Shown here piece after piece: positions 13,171-24,177 of a DNA stretch of 64,000 nucleotides (position 1 is the stretch's first letter; every line of letters begins with the position of its first letter). Under the pieces are notes generated by a model. It searched no databases and was not told where the DNA came from. It saw only the letters and a list, made by a program, of their open reading frames with translations. This DNA is from Tolypeutes matacus (lineage: Eukaryota > Chordata > Mammalia > Cingulata > Chlamyphoridae): contig JAKSZT010038599.1 in the NCBI GenBank assembly GCA_026826555.1, positions 1,269,066 to 1,333,065 of the forward strand. The letters run 5' to 3'. A program made the translations under genes and the position numbers.

Positions 13171-13194
13171 GGAGCCTTTAAATTCTGCTTACAC

Positions 13195-13370
13195 TAGGGA
13201 CTCTGGAGCTGGAAGGCTGGTCTTTACATCTTGGCTCTGCCATTTTCTAGTTATGTGATTGAAGAAGCCACTTGATTCTTTGATATAATAATCCTTTTTT
13301 GATGAGAATTAAATGAGTTCGTACTTAAATGATGCTTAGTACTGCTCAAAACATGTTAGCTATTGCCATT
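13195..13370 (+). mobile_element. MIR SINE
   Basis: gactctggagctggaaggct, cttggctctgccattttcta, gttatgtgattgaagaagcc and gagaattaaatgagttcgta follow the MIR consensus from the tRNA-related head through the core. Confidence 0.8.
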
Positions 13371-13651
13371 CATTTACAAGGCTATCTCAAATGACTGAGG
13401 GGAAGATAATGTGAACAAGTGTTTTTGAGAGAGTGTCTGCCTCTTAATAAACATCAGATGAGGGCCATGTGTCCACCAGCATCTCAGTGTGTTTCGCTTC
13501 CTAGGAAACTCCAATGATAGCAAAATCTTTTGGCTCTAAAATTAAAAGATACAAGATTTTGGTATAATTTAGAACCTAAACATTACAAAGTCAGCCACTG
13601 CATCTTCTGTATCTGAAAAAATAAAGATTTTTTTATCATAATGGTGGGAAA
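13371..13651. other. Unassigned sequence
   Basis: No recognisable feature. Confidence 0.3.
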
Positions 13652-13656
13652 CCTGG

Positions 13657-14120
13657 AGTTTTAGTTTGCTAAGTTTCTGAAAGAAGATAACATAAAATGT
13701 GTTAGCCTTAACTATGAGAATTTATTAGCTTATAAGCTTATTGTTTTGAGGCCAAGAAAACGTCCAAATCAAGGCATCATCAAGGCATCATCATCAAGGC
13801 ATCACCTGAAGACCAGTTACTGGTGATCCTGGACTCCCTGTCACATGGCAAGGCACATAGTGTTGTCTGCTGGTCTTTCCCTTCTCTTCTAGGTTTCATT
13901 ACTTTCAGCTTCTTAATTCCATGGCTTTCTCTCTCTCTGTCTGAATTTCATTCTATTTTAAAGGACTCCAGTAAGAGGATTAACACCCACCTTGGGCCAT
14001 GCCTTAATGGATGTAACTTAACCACCAAAGATCATCCTTATAATCAGTTTCCAGCCACAGGAATGGATTCGATTTAAGAACATGATTTTCTGGGGTACAC
14101 ACAATTTTCAAACCATCACA
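13657..14120 (-). mobile_element. Xenarthran-type MaLR-like solo LTR (group X1)
   Basis: A 464-bp solo LTR read antisense, from (a)gttttagtttgct to caaaccatcaca, flanked by a perfect 5-bp target duplication cctgg (13652-13656, 14121-14125). On the minus strand the order is TGTGATGGTTTG, a ctccagtaagagg-type segment, gaatgaaattcagac, then gatgccttgatttgg and the U5 end agcaaactaaaact. Its first base pair at the 13657 end is mutated from T to A. A short (catcatcaagg)n expansion lies at 13776-13805. The layout is parallel to MLT1/MST LTRs, hence the MaLR-like call. Confidence 0.9.
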
Positions 14121-14125
14121 CCTGG

Positions 14126-15352
14126 CTAATGGACTTATTGATATATCTAAAGGTCAAAAAACAAAAGGAATTTTCAAGAGTTACTACAAATATATCTGAA
14201 ATTTAATTCATGCATTAGATTTATATAATCACTTCTGAATAAGCTGTAACACCACTTAAAATTCAGATTGATTCAACTACAGAAAACCAAACTTAATTCC
14301 ACAACCTTGTAATTTTTACAGTATAAAAACTTTATGTTCACAACATCAAACGCCGCAGTTATGATCTGCCCTTTTTCCTTCCTTCCAGGATCATCCCTTG
14401 CCAACTTTATAATACTGGCTACTGGTCTGGCCCAACCCTGTATACTTTTCTGGTATCTCAATATCAGCTATCTTTAAGGTAAACAATTGCTAGTGTCTAC
14501 TGAATTTTCTCCTTATTCTCATTTTATTCATGTTCTCTATCATAGTTATAACCTGGGACAGTTTAAAGGGCGTGGGATGTGTGATCAGAAACATCATGGG
14601 CTTTAATGATATTCCTAAAATATAAAAGTTCCACTCTTTATTAGAGCACCAAAGCCCTGACTTGATTAGCTGGTCAACCATCCTATGAGCTAAGAATTTG
14701 TTGATATAAGAAACAGTGGATTTAATAAGAAAAATAAGAAAACACACCCACACACAACCACACACACATATATATATTGCTCTGTTCACCTGTTAGTGGG
14801 ATTCCTTTGTATGTACAATCATTTCTAATTTTTCATGGTGCTATTTTTCTGTGCCAGAATAGATTTCATCCAAGCTATTTAGGCAAAACATTTTCCCCTA
14901 TCCCAGTGGGAGAGCTCTCGGTCCTGCTAGACTCTTGAGTCCCATAGTTCTTATACAGGTCATGCCTGTCTTTGTCTGGAGATGTATTAATAAATGTGGA
15001 CTAACTGCACGCAATTAAATGAGAGAAGCAATACTGACACAAGAGCAGATGTGAGAGATGGAGAATAATAATGCTCTCATTATTCTCACCTATTGGCAAA
15101 TCACTGAAATATTTTTGTTTGGTTATGTTTTGAGTTTTGTTAGTATGCTTCTGTTGGGGGCTATTAAATAAATTTTTCAACATAATCTATGAGAAGCTTT
15201 AGTTGAATTCTGTCAGGATGGACTAAAACATTGCATAGATTATATTTTCAATACTGTTGGTTTTGCCTTGGTTATGACTAAAGAAAGCAACAGCCATCAA
15301 ATGGTTTTTATAACAAGCAAGAGGATATCTATATAGGGGCAGATATTCTAGC
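14126..15352. other. Unassigned sequence with a CA-rich microsatellite
   Basis: A (CA)n/(TA)n patch lies at 14737-14778. Otherwise nothing is recognised. Frames at 14273-14461 and 14490-14789 look like chance. Confidence 0.4.
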
Positions 15353-15510
15353 CTGTATTTCTCAAAATATGTCCACAGACTTAATAATCACCTGGGGTGT
15401 TTACTGAGTTTTTATGCAAATACTCAGGTTCTGTTACATTCACATTGAATCAGATATTTGGATTTGGATATCTCACAAGATGATTTCTGTAATCAGTGTG
15501 AGAAATACTG
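15353..15510 (+). mobile_element. MER5-type hAT (Charlie) relic
   Basis: From ctgtatttctcaaaatatgt through aataatcacctggggtgttt, cattgaatcagatatttgga to the mirrored end agtgtgagaaatactg. These match MER5 ends (CAGTGGTTCTCAAA ... TTTGAGAACCACTG). The flanking 8-bp duplication has decayed. Confidence 0.75.
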
Positions 15511-17479
15511 CTTAGAACTCTGTTGGCACAAATTCAACAGTCCTTAATAAAATGATGTTAAAACTAAACATATACTTTTGTCTGCCTGAAAGTCAATTTT
15601 TTTGTAACTACATGTAATTAAAAACATAACCTACAAATTGCAGAAAATTAAAGATATTCTGAATTGCCAAGGAATTTTGCTTCTTTCTGAGTAGTTACCC
15701 TACTTTACTATAATGTCAATTACACAAAATAGGAAACCTTTATATGGATCCTGTGAAAAGGAAATGAAAACATTTAGACTTGGCATGGATCATGGCATAG
15801 GACTTTCTGGGGTCACCAAGGTTCAAATAATCATATCCACTGAGAAATGATTGGCATCAGCAGTCAGTCTCACCCTGTGATTTCTTTTTCTTAATCTTAA
15901 AAGCATACATAAATGCATGTCTCAAAGCCTAGGATAGGACTGAGCCTATGGATGGGGTAAGCCAATCCAGCTGGATCACTGTGATGTGAGAGTAGCAAAA
16001 TATTGAAAGATTCAGAAAAGATAGGATAAGAATGCCTAGTTTCATTACAGGTTAGTTTGCAGAGAGGCATAAAAATGTATACACAAAACATATTGTGTAG
16101 CCTGAGCAGTTATATAAATCATACCGATCTAACAAGCTTTAAGAAACTGAAAGCCAGGCCCTTATCTTGTCTCTGAAGATTTTCTCTGCCTTTTGGTTGA
16201 ACCTGTCTCTTCCCAGGCAGAGTTGACATCAGACTTCCCACCAACATTAATCTCCAATAGCTCGGTAGCCAAGGTAAATTCAGTAAAGGCATCACTGTCT
16301 TCCTGGGGAATTGGAGGGTGAACTACAGTGCCTATGCAGCAAAATTGAGTAAAACAAAAATAAAAAAGTTAACCAATCCTTGGACCCATTCCTCCCCCTG
16401 AAACAGATTCTCATCAAGTTGCTGTAGCCACAGCATCCCAAAGGAGGAACTGTCAAGGAAAACACAAATGAAAAAATAAAACCTATTCACAATTTCAGTG
16501 TTTGTTGAGACAAAGTAATTACAGAGCCATCAGGCTCAATTACAAAGCACACTGAGTCAATTGTCATAAAGTATTTAGAAAGCCAAGTAGAGAAGCAATT
16601 TGACCAGTGTCCTTCCAATTCAATGCAACCCAGCTCAGGGCCCTCTTGCCTCTTGTTTGTAAAAGTCAGACAATGCACTCTGTAATTGCATTGCTTGTTC
16701 ACTCTGCCCTTAAACATTTATCACAGAGAATTAAATTCTCAATGGCATCTTCACTTCTTGCTTAGAAAAAGCTGATTATTTGCCCCATTCCCATGTCAGG
16801 GATTTCCCAGTCCTTTTCAAAACTCCATGTCTTCACATCGCCTCTCTTAACATTTTAAACTAGTAATGCATATGTCAATCTAAAGTTGCTTAAAGAATTT
16901 GTATAAACAAAATACATCCCCTACAGATGCACACACAGGGGCTATGATTCCAGAGGTTTATATTATGCTCAGAGATCAGATTTTCAATTTCTACCTATTC
17001 GAGGGTTTGAGATTTAAATGATCTTGCAATGGTTTAAAATATTATAATGAAATATTGCTTGCAATTATTTTATTCATAAAAACATAATCACAGTTTTAAC
17101 ACATGGGCTATGATAACCAAGGTTTCAAAAGCTTCTACATAATATTATATAATGTGATTCCTTGATTCCTTATTACTTGTATTGTCTTGATAGTATGATC
17201 CTACTACCAGGTGAAGAAATAGGAGAGAAATTAAGAGGCTTCACATAAATCCTCAGAAAGGAAGTGTGACAACACCTATTAAAACCCATTTCTGCCCACA
17301 TATTGTTTACCAAATTTTCAATCATTTGATTTAAATCAGTTTTATTTTAAATTATTAAATAGTAGAAACCTAAAGAACAAATGAACAGTAAAACATTAAA
17401 TACACCCAGGTATACCCAACAGCTATATACATATTTTTAATTAACATATTTCTCAATTTGTTTCAACTCTTTTTTTTTT
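15511..17479. other. Unassigned sequence
   Basis: About 2 kb lacking any repeat I recognise. The part 16480-16720 includes a 76-codon minus-strand frame and motifs such as gtaattacagagccatcagg and gagtcaattgtcataaagta. It could contain conserved noncoding sequence, but nothing decides it. Confidence 0.35.
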
Positions 17480-18292
17480 TTTTTTTAAAGAAAAATTGTC
17501 AGTCATGCAGTTGATGTTCCCCACTCTCATCTGCATGTCCCTGGTCTCATTCCAAATGTCACCTCCATTAGGTAGTTGCTGTATATCTTTCTCATGTATG
17601 TTTTAAAATGTAAATGTGCCACGTCCATAATAAGTACTGTGCTGTGTGTATTTTAAATTTACTTGAATTATATTTAATGTGTCACTTTCAATTTACTTTT
17701 TTCACATAATATTATTTGTGAGGATAAGATTTATTCAAGTTGCTAATTCAGATTCTGTTTAGCCATGTTGATTGTTTTATACTAGAATATCATGACTTAT
17801 TTATGCATTCCCTCATGGATTGACATTTTATTTGTTTCTTATTGTTTTATAAACAATGCTTTAAAGTACCAAGCTATTTTATTTTTGATTGGCTTATTTT
17901 GATATTAAGTAGGTTGAATTATTTCTCTCTGCATCAACTTATTCAACATTTTCTTCACTGTTTTGAGCTCTTTTAGAATTCTATATAAAGCTTTTGGTTT
18001 CAAATCTTGGAACAAAGCATTGCTAGATTTTTGTTCAATTGCTTTGAATTGATGCATTAATTAATTAAATAATTAATTAAGGAGGAATTGATTTCTTCCT
18101 ATCAATGAACATGGTATTTCATCACCATTAATACAGGTCTTCTTCTAAACCTTAAATAAAATATATTTCACTTATTCTCCTTGATATTGATATACTTATT
18201 TTTAGTATATATTGCTAAAGTTTGTTAATATTTTATTTAATAATATTATGCCAATGTTCATTGGTAAAATTGGTCTATAAATTTAGTTTCTT
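17480..18292 (-). mobile_element. Old LINE-1 (L1M-type) fragment, left part
   Basis: On the plus strand this is T-rich antisense L1 text, for example ttatgcattccctcatggat and tttcttattgttttataaac aatgc, which parallels the L1M segment containing ccattgatggacatttgggttg... gtgaataatgctgc. It is continuous with 19014-19097 and 19805-20770 once the two young insertions are removed. Confidence 0.6.
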
Positions 18293-18308
18293 AAACAGTC
18301 TTGTCCTA
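18293..18308. repeat. L1 target-site duplication, left copy
   Basis: aaacagtcttgtccta, repeated exactly at 18998-19013 on the far side of the L1 tail. Confidence 0.95.
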
Positions 18309-18997
18309 ACGATGGGAAATGGCCATCCCAGGGAATGGAGTGGGCCTGCATCTGCAGGCAGGATCACCCCACCCACCATATCCATGGGATATAAACCCTC
18401 TCTCACTTGGAGTTGGAGTGGACATCACCATCCCAGTCCCCTCAGGATTGGGGGAAGAACTATGGACTAGAGTGGACTTGATGGTATTCTCTTGTTCACA
18501 TATGGTGATTCTAGCAATGCAAGAAATTATAACAATGAGGTGGAGCCAGTGGCCACTTGACACTTTTGGGGTAGGGAGGGGACGAGCAGTTGAAATACAG
18601 TGGCTTCTTTGGAAGTTGGAGGTTGTCCTGAGTACTGTTGTGGCAACGGATGTAGGTCATTTTAAATCAGCACACACCACTCAGAACTGAGTGAGAGAGA
18701 GTGTGGTCTACAGTGTGAACTGTGGTGTATGGTTGGTGGCAAGGCTCCAGGATGTGTAAGTTCATTGAGGGTGGTGGGCCACATTGTGGGAGATGTTTGT
18801 GTGGGATGTGATGGGAGGTGTGGGAGGTGGGCAACATGGGAATCCCAGTGGGTTCCGTGTAATATTTTGGGTAATCTAAGCACCTCTTAAAATATATGTG
18901 TATATATATACAACATTTTTGTAAGCAAATACACATATATGCATATATATTTATATATCATTTTGCAAATGTTAAGAAAAATAAAATTAAAAAAAAA
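18309..18997 (+). mobile_element. 5'-truncated LINE-1, 3' end with poly(A)
   Basis: A 689-bp L1 3' end inserted in sense orientation with a perfect 16-bp target duplication (18293-18308 and 18998-19013). It has a G-rich 3' untranslated region (18760-18850 with many GGG runs), ttccgtgtaatattttgggt, an AT dinucleotide stretch and the tail taaaattaaaaaaaaaa. The insertion interrupts an older antisense L1. The identical duplication and clean tail indicate a relatively recent event. The frames on both strands here (up to 123 codons) are untranslated-region artefacts. Calling it L1 rather than another LINE rests on the G-rich region, tail and duplication. Confidence 0.85.
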
Positions 18998-19013
18998 AAA
19001 CAGTCTTGTCCTA

Positions 19014-19097
19014 TTTTGATATCAAAATTATAGTAGTCTCATGAAATATTTTCACTTCTTTCTTTATAAGTAAGGGCTCATCTGTTTCTTTAGGTTT
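19014..19097 (-). mobile_element. Old LINE-1 fragment, middle part
   Basis: A short piece of the host L1 between the two young insertions. It ends in ctgtttctttaggttt, which is duplicated at 19789-19804. Confidence 0.5.
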
Positions 19098-19788
19098 TTT
19101 TTTTTTTTTTTTTTTTTATTTTTATTTTTATTTTTTTTTTTAAGGATTTATTTATTTATTTACTTTTATCCATTTTTACACCCCTTCCCCCTCCCCCCCC
19201 CGTTTTTGCTTTTTCTGTGTCCATTCGCTGGGCAACTCTGTGTCCATTTTCTGCCCTCTCTTCTCATCCTTCTCCTCCTGTCTTCACTGGGATTCAATCC
19301 TTGGAATCTCTGATGTAGGAGAGAGGCATCCTGCCCGCGCAACCTTAGTTGCTGGTTTTTCGGTGCGTCTCATCTTGCCTCTCCCTTGTGTCACTCTCCT
19401 ATTATGTCATCATCTTGCTGTGTGGCTCGCGGGAACTGGTGGTGCGCCCGCGCACAAGGCCTGGTGGCCCACGCACCTTCCATATATTTTTTAAATTTTT
19501 ACCAGGAGGTCCCGGGGATCGAACCCAGGTCCCTCCATATGGGAGATGGACGCCAACCAGATATAGCCCCCTGCTATATCTCTTAAGGTTGACCAGAGAT
19601 ACCTAGAGTTACAGTCTTTTCCCATACAGGATGGACATATAATAAATCAGGCTTAGTTTATCACCAGCATTCCAAAAACCAGACCTAGGGAGGAAAACGA
19701 GGTCTGGGGACACATGCATGGTTTCTAATATAGCGAATGTTTAGACCACCCTGATTATCACAGAATCAGGACAGTGAGAATATTCGCA
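19098..19788 (-). mobile_element. Composite SINE: DAS-type SINE with a ~214-bp 5' extension
   Basis: A 691-bp insertion bounded by a perfect 16-bp duplication, ctgtttctttaggttt at 19082-19097 and 19789-19804. On the minus strand the 3' part (19575 down to 19098) is a long armadillo-type tRNA-derived SINE: a head with the B-box-like gggttcgatccccggg, an internal second tRNA-like piece (gattgaatcccag), a repeated aatggacacagagt/aatggacacagaaa motif, a G-rich stretch at 19189-19201 and a long A-rich tail. The 5' part (19788 down to about 19575) does not look like SINE or any RNA I know. A perfect 9-bp inverted repeat, AGATATAGC/GCTATATCT (19559-19581), sits at the junction. Both parts inside one duplication imply a single retrotransposition of a joined transcript. 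Confidence 0.85.
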
Positions 19789-19804
19789 CTGTTTCTTTAG
19801 GTTT

Positions 19805-20770
19805 GACAAAAGTTGTCAATAACATAATCTGGAAAAGGTTTATTTTGGTGGATAGATAATTAACTATTATTTCAGAAATTCAAATTAGTATTGATTATTC
19901 AGATTTAATATTCCTTCTTGAATTAATTTTGCTAATTTATTTTTTCTAGAAAATTATACATTTCAAATGTTATTAATTTTTCCCATGAGTTTCTTCACAG
20001 TGTTCCTTTATGATATTTAAAATTTTTTATTTTAACTTGCATCATGTGTTTTGTCCTTCCTAAAAAGGTGTGTATGTGTGTGTGTTGTCTCAATTTTTTC
20101 ACAGTAAATTTTGTGAGACAATTGTCTATTTCATCATTCCTTTCTAAGAATGAAGTCTTTATTTAGTGAATCACTTTTATTAATTTCTATTCTTATCTAT
20201 ATTTTACTTTCTTTTACATTACTTGGTTTCTAGTCTGTGGTTCTAGTTTTATTTTCTGGTAGCTTTTTTTTTTTTTAATATAAACATATGTATATATATA
20301 TTACCTTTAAGAAGTATTTTGGGTATGTCTCAAAATTTTTAATATCTGAGGGTTTTTTCATTTTCTTTTTGTGATATTTGCTCATTTCATTAATAGCTGT
20401 CATAATTTAATTTCTTTTTCATCTATGAATTATATAGATGTGAGTTTCTTCATTTCCAAGTTTTAGAAGTGTAAGGCAAATTTTAAAATTAAATCTATTA
20501 CATTATTGTCCTAGAATATGTAATAGTTAATGCAGATTATTTAACATTTACTGCTAATCCATTCACAGATTTTTGTGCTATTATTTTTTGCAAGAGTTCC
20601 ATATGTGCTTGAAAAGAAATCATATTCTCTGATTGGGGGAATACTGTTATTTTATGTCTATTATGTCAATTTTAATGCTAGTATTATTTCCATCTTCTGT
20701 ATTTTTTATCTTTTAACCTGTCTAGTCTTTCTATCTCTAAGAAAGATATGTCAGTGGCTTTATTTATTCA
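19805..20770 (-). mobile_element. Old LINE-1 (L1M-type), right part
   Basis: Antisense L1 coding-region text, most clearly agttccatatgtgcttgaaa agaaatcatattctctgatt gggg, which parallels the L1 ORF2 antisense segment tccatgtgcacttgagaagaatgtgtattctgctgttgg. It is fragmented by mutation. Confidence 0.7.
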
Positions 20771-20839
20771 GTAATTCATCTTTCATTAAATTACTATTTA
20801 TGAATAACTTCTATGTGTCATATGGAATATAAATGGTGA

Positions 20840-21120
20840 CTAATCCATCCTTTCAATTGCTCAGACCTCTAATACTTGAAGTTATCTGTGACATACATGC
20901 CCTATCCATCTGGAAATGCCAAAATTCTACAATTACCTACCAGGCTGTAACTGTTTAAAATGGTAAACTATTGCAGAATTTGGGATAAAGGAAGACAATC
21001 ATCTGACTTCATTTTGAAAAGATAACCATCAGCCTTTGTTGGAAACCATTTCTGAGGCTATGACAGTAATCCAGTTAAGAGATGATGGTTGCTTAGTATG
21101 AGGTGGGGGAGGAAAATGTT
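20840..21120. mobile_element. L2-type LINE fragments
   Basis: ttgctcagacctctaatact tgaagttatctgtgacatac resembles L2 sense sequence. gctatgacagtaatccagtt aagagatgatgg resembles L2 antisense sequence (gctattgcaatagtccaggcgagagatgatg). These are two old pieces in opposite orientation. Confidence 0.4.
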
Positions 21121-21550
21121 GAAAAAGGATTGTATTCTGTATATATTTTGAATTAATGCTAATAGCATTTTTTGATGTATTAGATATGTGTATCAAAGAC
21201 GTCTCCAAGTTTTTTATACTTGACCAATGGGAAGGTTGGTTTTGCCAACAATTTTATTCTATAATTGTGTATTTAAAAATTTTTTTCCTTACAATATTGC
21301 TAAGTGTTTCATATATTAGGAGATTATGTTAGATTCATATAGGTTCAGAAATGAAGTAGATTTCCCGTGAATGATTTTGTTTACCATAAAAGAATGACCT
21401 CATAAATTTTGTTTTGTCAAGTGGTAATATTGCTAGACTAATTTGCCTCATATATGTTTTACTGTTCCTTAATTTTTTGTTTCATAAAGTATTGTATTTT
21501 TATATAAGTTGACTACATGGACAGGATATAAAATTGAAAAACTACAAATG
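21121..21550. other. Unassigned AT-rich sequence
   Basis: Nothing recognised. Confidence 0.3.
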
Positions 21551-21555
21551 GTTAG

Positions 21556-22214
21556 TATATTAGTCAGCCAAAGGGGTTCTGAAGCAAAATACCAGAAATC
21601 TCTTGGCTTTTATAAAGGGTATTTATTTGGGGTAGTAGCTTACAGTCACAAGGCCATAAAGCAAAATTTAATTCCCTCACCAAAGTCTGTTGCCACATGT
21701 TGGAGCAAGATGGTTGCTGGTTTCTGAGAGGGTTTCACCTTCCTCTTCAGGCTCCGTGGTCCCAGTTTTTCTGCTCTCAGCTGTAGGCTGGTATAAGGCT
21801 CATCTCTCTTCCCAGGGCTTGTTTTTTTCTGGGATCAGTTGCTCTATTCTCTCCACAAGATCAGCTGTAGACTATCAGGCTCTTTCTCTTCCCTGGGCCT
21901 CTGCCATGTCTAATGGAGCCATCTCTATTCCTCTGTGGTCTTCTCCTATGTATTTACTTCCCAGGGCTCCAGCATCAAAACTCCAACTCTCTCCTCTGCC
22001 ACGTCATTTCCTCTGTGAGTCTCCATCCACCAAGTGGGCTGAGACTCAATGTCCTACTGATATGGTCAAATCAAAAGACCAAGTCTTAATTTACTCAAGT
22101 AAAAGTTAAACCTTTGTATCTAATACAATCTAATATGCCCAGAGGACCAGACTAGTTTACAAACATAATCCAGTATCCATTTTTGGAATTCATAAATAAT
22201 ATCAAACTGCCACA
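21556..22214 (-). mobile_element. Xenarthran-type solo LTR (group X3)
   Basis: A 659-bp solo LTR with a perfect 5-bp target duplication gttag (21551-21555, 22215-22219). On the minus strand it runs TGTGGCAGTTTGATATTAT, then gaattccaaaaatggatact, a region with aagccctgggaagagag, a polyadenylation signal in ccccaaataaataccctt, and ends ggctgactaatata. The same family occurs in the other orientation at 56975-57535. The long antisense frame (21690-22109, 139 codons) has no homology I recognise and lies wholly inside the LTR. Confidence 0.9.
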
Positions 22215-22219
22215 GTTAG

Positions 22220-22412
22220 TAAATCTCTCTTCTTTTCCTGACATTAAGCTCTCAATTTCTTCTGGGGCAACCAGTGTTTCCTTTTCCCTGTACATTATTG
22301 TAGAGACTGTCTATAGTTTATGCATATACAAGTACACATATGCATGCAAATATGCATTGTTAACACAAATTATACCATATTTTTTATACCTTGAATATTT
22401 TACTTAGTATAT
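22220..22412 (-). mobile_element. Old L1-like host sequence, left flank
   Basis: Diverged T-rich sequence that continues at 22858-23100 after removal of the L1 tail. The right flank (attccttttcaaagactgta) resembles L1M antisense text. Weak. Confidence 0.35.
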
Positions 22413-22429
22413 AAAAGGAACCATTTTAT

Positions 22430-22840
22430 TTATTTATTTAATTTTAATTTTTATTTATTTTTATTTTTATTTATTTATTTATTTTTTATTTTTTTTTATT
22501 ATGGGTAAAAATCAAAATTCTCACAATACCTACAAACATTTGCAAAATGATATATAAATATATATGCAGATATGTGTATTTGCTTACAAAAATGCTATTT
22601 ATATATATATATATACATATATTTTAAGAGGTGCTTAGCTTACCCAAAATATTACACGGAACCCACTGGGATTCCCATGTTGCCCATCTCCCACACCTCC
22701 CACCACATCCCACACAAACATCTCCCACAAGTGTGGCCCACCACCCTTAATGAACTTACACATCCTGGAGCCTTGCCACCAACCATAGACCACAGTTCAC
22801 ACTGTAGACCACACTCTCTCCCACTCAGTTCTGAGTGGTT
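22430..22840 (-). mobile_element. 5'-truncated LINE-1 3' end, inverted relative to 18309-18997
   Basis: The same 3' region as the 18.3-kb copy, on the opposite strand. Sections such as ccagtgggttccgtgtaata (minus strand) are shared, and it ends with tgattttacccataat-type sequence and a long A-rich tail (22430-22500 as T-rich on the plus strand). Target duplication: aaaaggaaccattttat (22413-22429) versus aaaagggaccattttat (22841-22857), 16 of 17 identical. It has an extra 3' segment (gtattgtgagaattttgatt) missing from the 18.3-kb copy but present alone at 43311-43376. Confidence 0.9.
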
Positions 22841-22857
22841 AAAAGGGACCATTTTAT

Positions 22858-24177
22858 ACACAAACATTATAGAGTTGTCTCATTCCTTTTCAAAGACTGT
22901 ATAATGTATTATAACTATTACATCACTGAATAATAGTTTAGGTAAACTTTATTTTCAACTTTCTGACTTCTTATATTTTAAGTGTCCCATGTAACATCAT
23001 GGAGATATTTTGTTTTTCATGTAATCCAATCTATAACTTCTCTTTTAACAGTATATCTAATTATATCTGATTTATTTTCGATTATATTTGTATTTATTTT
23101 TCTTTTACATACAAAACACTTATATGTGATATTTCCTTTTATCTCATCAAAATAATCTCTTAAGTTTACCATCAATGAGGTCCATTCACAAAATTCCCTT
23201 TTGAATCTCCATATTACACTAGTATAATTGTTATATACAAAAAATTGTGCAAGATAGCAAATATTCAGATGTACATGTCCAAAATGTAATTTAATTTAAA
23301 CCATGAAAGATTCTGAAGTCAACTAAAAAGTTCTTTTCAATGAAAAATGTTAACCCATCCTGGGTTTTATGATTGTATGGAATCTGTAGCTTTTATTGTC
23401 GGTCAGATATTTTACTACTCTCTAATATGTAGAAGATGTAGAGTAATGCAAATTATTATTTTTCATTAAAAATTACCAATTTGTGTAGTAGAAGTTCAAT
23501 TGGTCAACTTTTTCCCCGAAAAAATCTAGTTTAGCATTTATGAATCAAATTTGTTGCAGATTCCTGATTTCTTCTACATGTTCCTGCTCTTTTGTTTTCT
23601 TCATTAATTAATGAGTTAAATAAATCTTTGAAATTCGATAAGTATATATTAACACTAGGGTAGTAATTTGACATTTTAAAATGATCATTTGATAACTCAT
23701 ACATAAAATAGAGGGCTGGCATAAAATTAACAGATTTTTTTCAATTTTGTATTTTTCATATAAAATTTAAGGCATTGCTCTATTATCCTTGTGCATTCTG
23801 TGTTGCAGTTGAAACATATTTGGGATATTTATTTTTTATATAATGGCTATGTTCTTTCTTTGGAAGCTTTACAGAATTTATCACTAATAGTCTCTTTTCA
23901 GTACATAGTGGGTGTATTAAAACTGAAACCTCAGTTTTCAGATCAGGGAAATATTTTTCTAGCATGTGATTTATTTATTAGTTCATTACAGTCTCTACAT
24001 ATTCTCAGTTACTTTTCTCTCCTATTTTTTGACATGGATTAGTTTTATTTCTGTACTAGTAGAGTTCTACCCGACTTAGATATATTAGATAATTTGTCCA
24101 AACTCACATATAGGGAAAAGTGAGAATACTGGAGTCCAGAACTCAGAAGTTTATCTTTTAATTTCTAGGCGTGTGAT
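22858..24177. other. Old L1-like flank, then unassigned sequence
   Basis: 22858-23100 is probably the rest of the L1 host. Beyond that the sequence is AT-rich with no confident feature. Confidence 0.3.

Noticed and set aside
16487..16717. 76-codon minus-strand frame with a fairly protein-like look
   Set aside because: No family resemblance and no splice signals; kept only as part of an unassigned stretch.
18319..18690. 123-codon open frame and overlapping minus-strand frames
   Set aside because: They fall in the G-rich 3' untranslated region of a truncated L1.
19403..19575. tRNA-like promoter boxes that might suggest a tRNA gene
   Set aside because: They belong to the tRNA-derived SINE heads, with no complete cloverleaf and A-rich SINE tails. 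The same applies at 31582-31796 and 32863-33184.
19575..19788. Considered whether the SINE extension is a small nuclear or nucleolar RNA (U1, U2, U3, U8, 7SK)
   Set aside because: No stretch matched the sequences I remember for these RNAs, so the segment is left unassigned.
21690..22109. 139-codon open frame on the plus strand
   Set aside because: It lies wholly within the group X3 solo LTR on the antisense strand, with no domain and no splice context.
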